DNA of 8,002 bases from Candidatus Dojkabacteria bacterium (GTDB lineage Bacteria; Patescibacteria; Dojkabacteria; SC72), in NCBI GenBank assembly GCA_023229785.1, contig JALNYV010000037.1, positions 1 to 8,002 of the forward strand, read 5' to 3'. Every line of letters starts with the position of its first letter. Position 1 is the stretch's first letter. This document shows positions 8,001 to 8,002 of this stretch, one piece after another. The notes below the pieces were generated by a model. It saw only the letters and a list, made by a program, of their open reading frames with translations, searched no databases and was not told the origin of the DNA. Both the position numbers and the translations under genes were made by a program.

Positions 8001-8002
8001 TA
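7876..8002. repeat. 127-bp direct terminal repeat, right copy
   Basis: This is an exact copy of 1-127, and the last base of the window is the last base of the repeat. Removing one copy gives a 7,875-bp closed unit encoding 2,625 codons. Upstream on the minus strand this copy is cut by the window edge. Downstream it runs on into the rest of a C-type domain ending near 7635, which is what the left copy lacks. Confidence 0.97.

Noticed and set aside
1..8002. CRISPR array or short DNA repeat array
   Set aside because: Repeats are long (0.7-1 kb), diverged and protein-coding, with no short identical repeats separated by unique spacers.
1..8002. Complete circular plasmid or virus genome
   Set aside because: There are no replication, capsid or mobilisation genes and no noncoding region. 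End overlap equals a typical assembler k-mer length.

Overview
The whole window is coding and appears to hold a single gene fragment. One minus-strand frame (codons occupying plus positions 3n to 3n+2, from 8000 down to 3) runs 2,666 codons without a stop. I checked it codon by codon. It has neither a true start nor an end here. The base composition is AT-rich (about one third G+C by eye). The protein is rich in Asn, Ser, Thr and Tyr and packed with N-X-S/T sequons, about 180 by hand count. These traits, with Ig-like beta-sandwich modules, suggest a giant extracellular surface protein of an uncultivated archaeon, perhaps a DPANN lineage such as Woesearchaeota. That assignment is an inference; no taxonomic marker is present.

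The first 127 bases (1-127) recur exactly as the last 127 (7876-8002), so the sequence closes on itself with a unit of 7,875 bp. This is exactly 2,625 codons, so the frame continues through the seam and the ORF has no end on the circle. A 127-base overlap is a common assembler k-mer length. The closed form therefore reflects either a true circle or, more likely, a loop in the assembly graph made by a long repeat inside a much larger gene.

Reading N to C (high to low coordinate), the layout is: (1) 8000-7635, the Cys-containing second domain of repeat unit 6, whose first domain lies at the other end of the window; (2) 7634-5082, about 851 residues of non-repeated, adhesin-like beta domains, some resembling the CARDB, NEW3 and DUF11 families; (3) 5081-3, six tandem diverged units, each opening with a GGWG-type motif. 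A full unit is about 326-338 residues and has three Ig-like domains, here called A, C and B. Units 4 and 6 lack B and are about 227 and 217 residues.

Unit 6 is complete only if the window is joined end to end, and it then matches the short unit 4 in length and domain order. The join is therefore biologically coherent and not a random chimera. No promoter, ribosome binding site, terminator, RNA gene, replication gene or second gene is visible. The sequence looks like a repeated extracellular stalk or adhesin region, not a self-replicating element.
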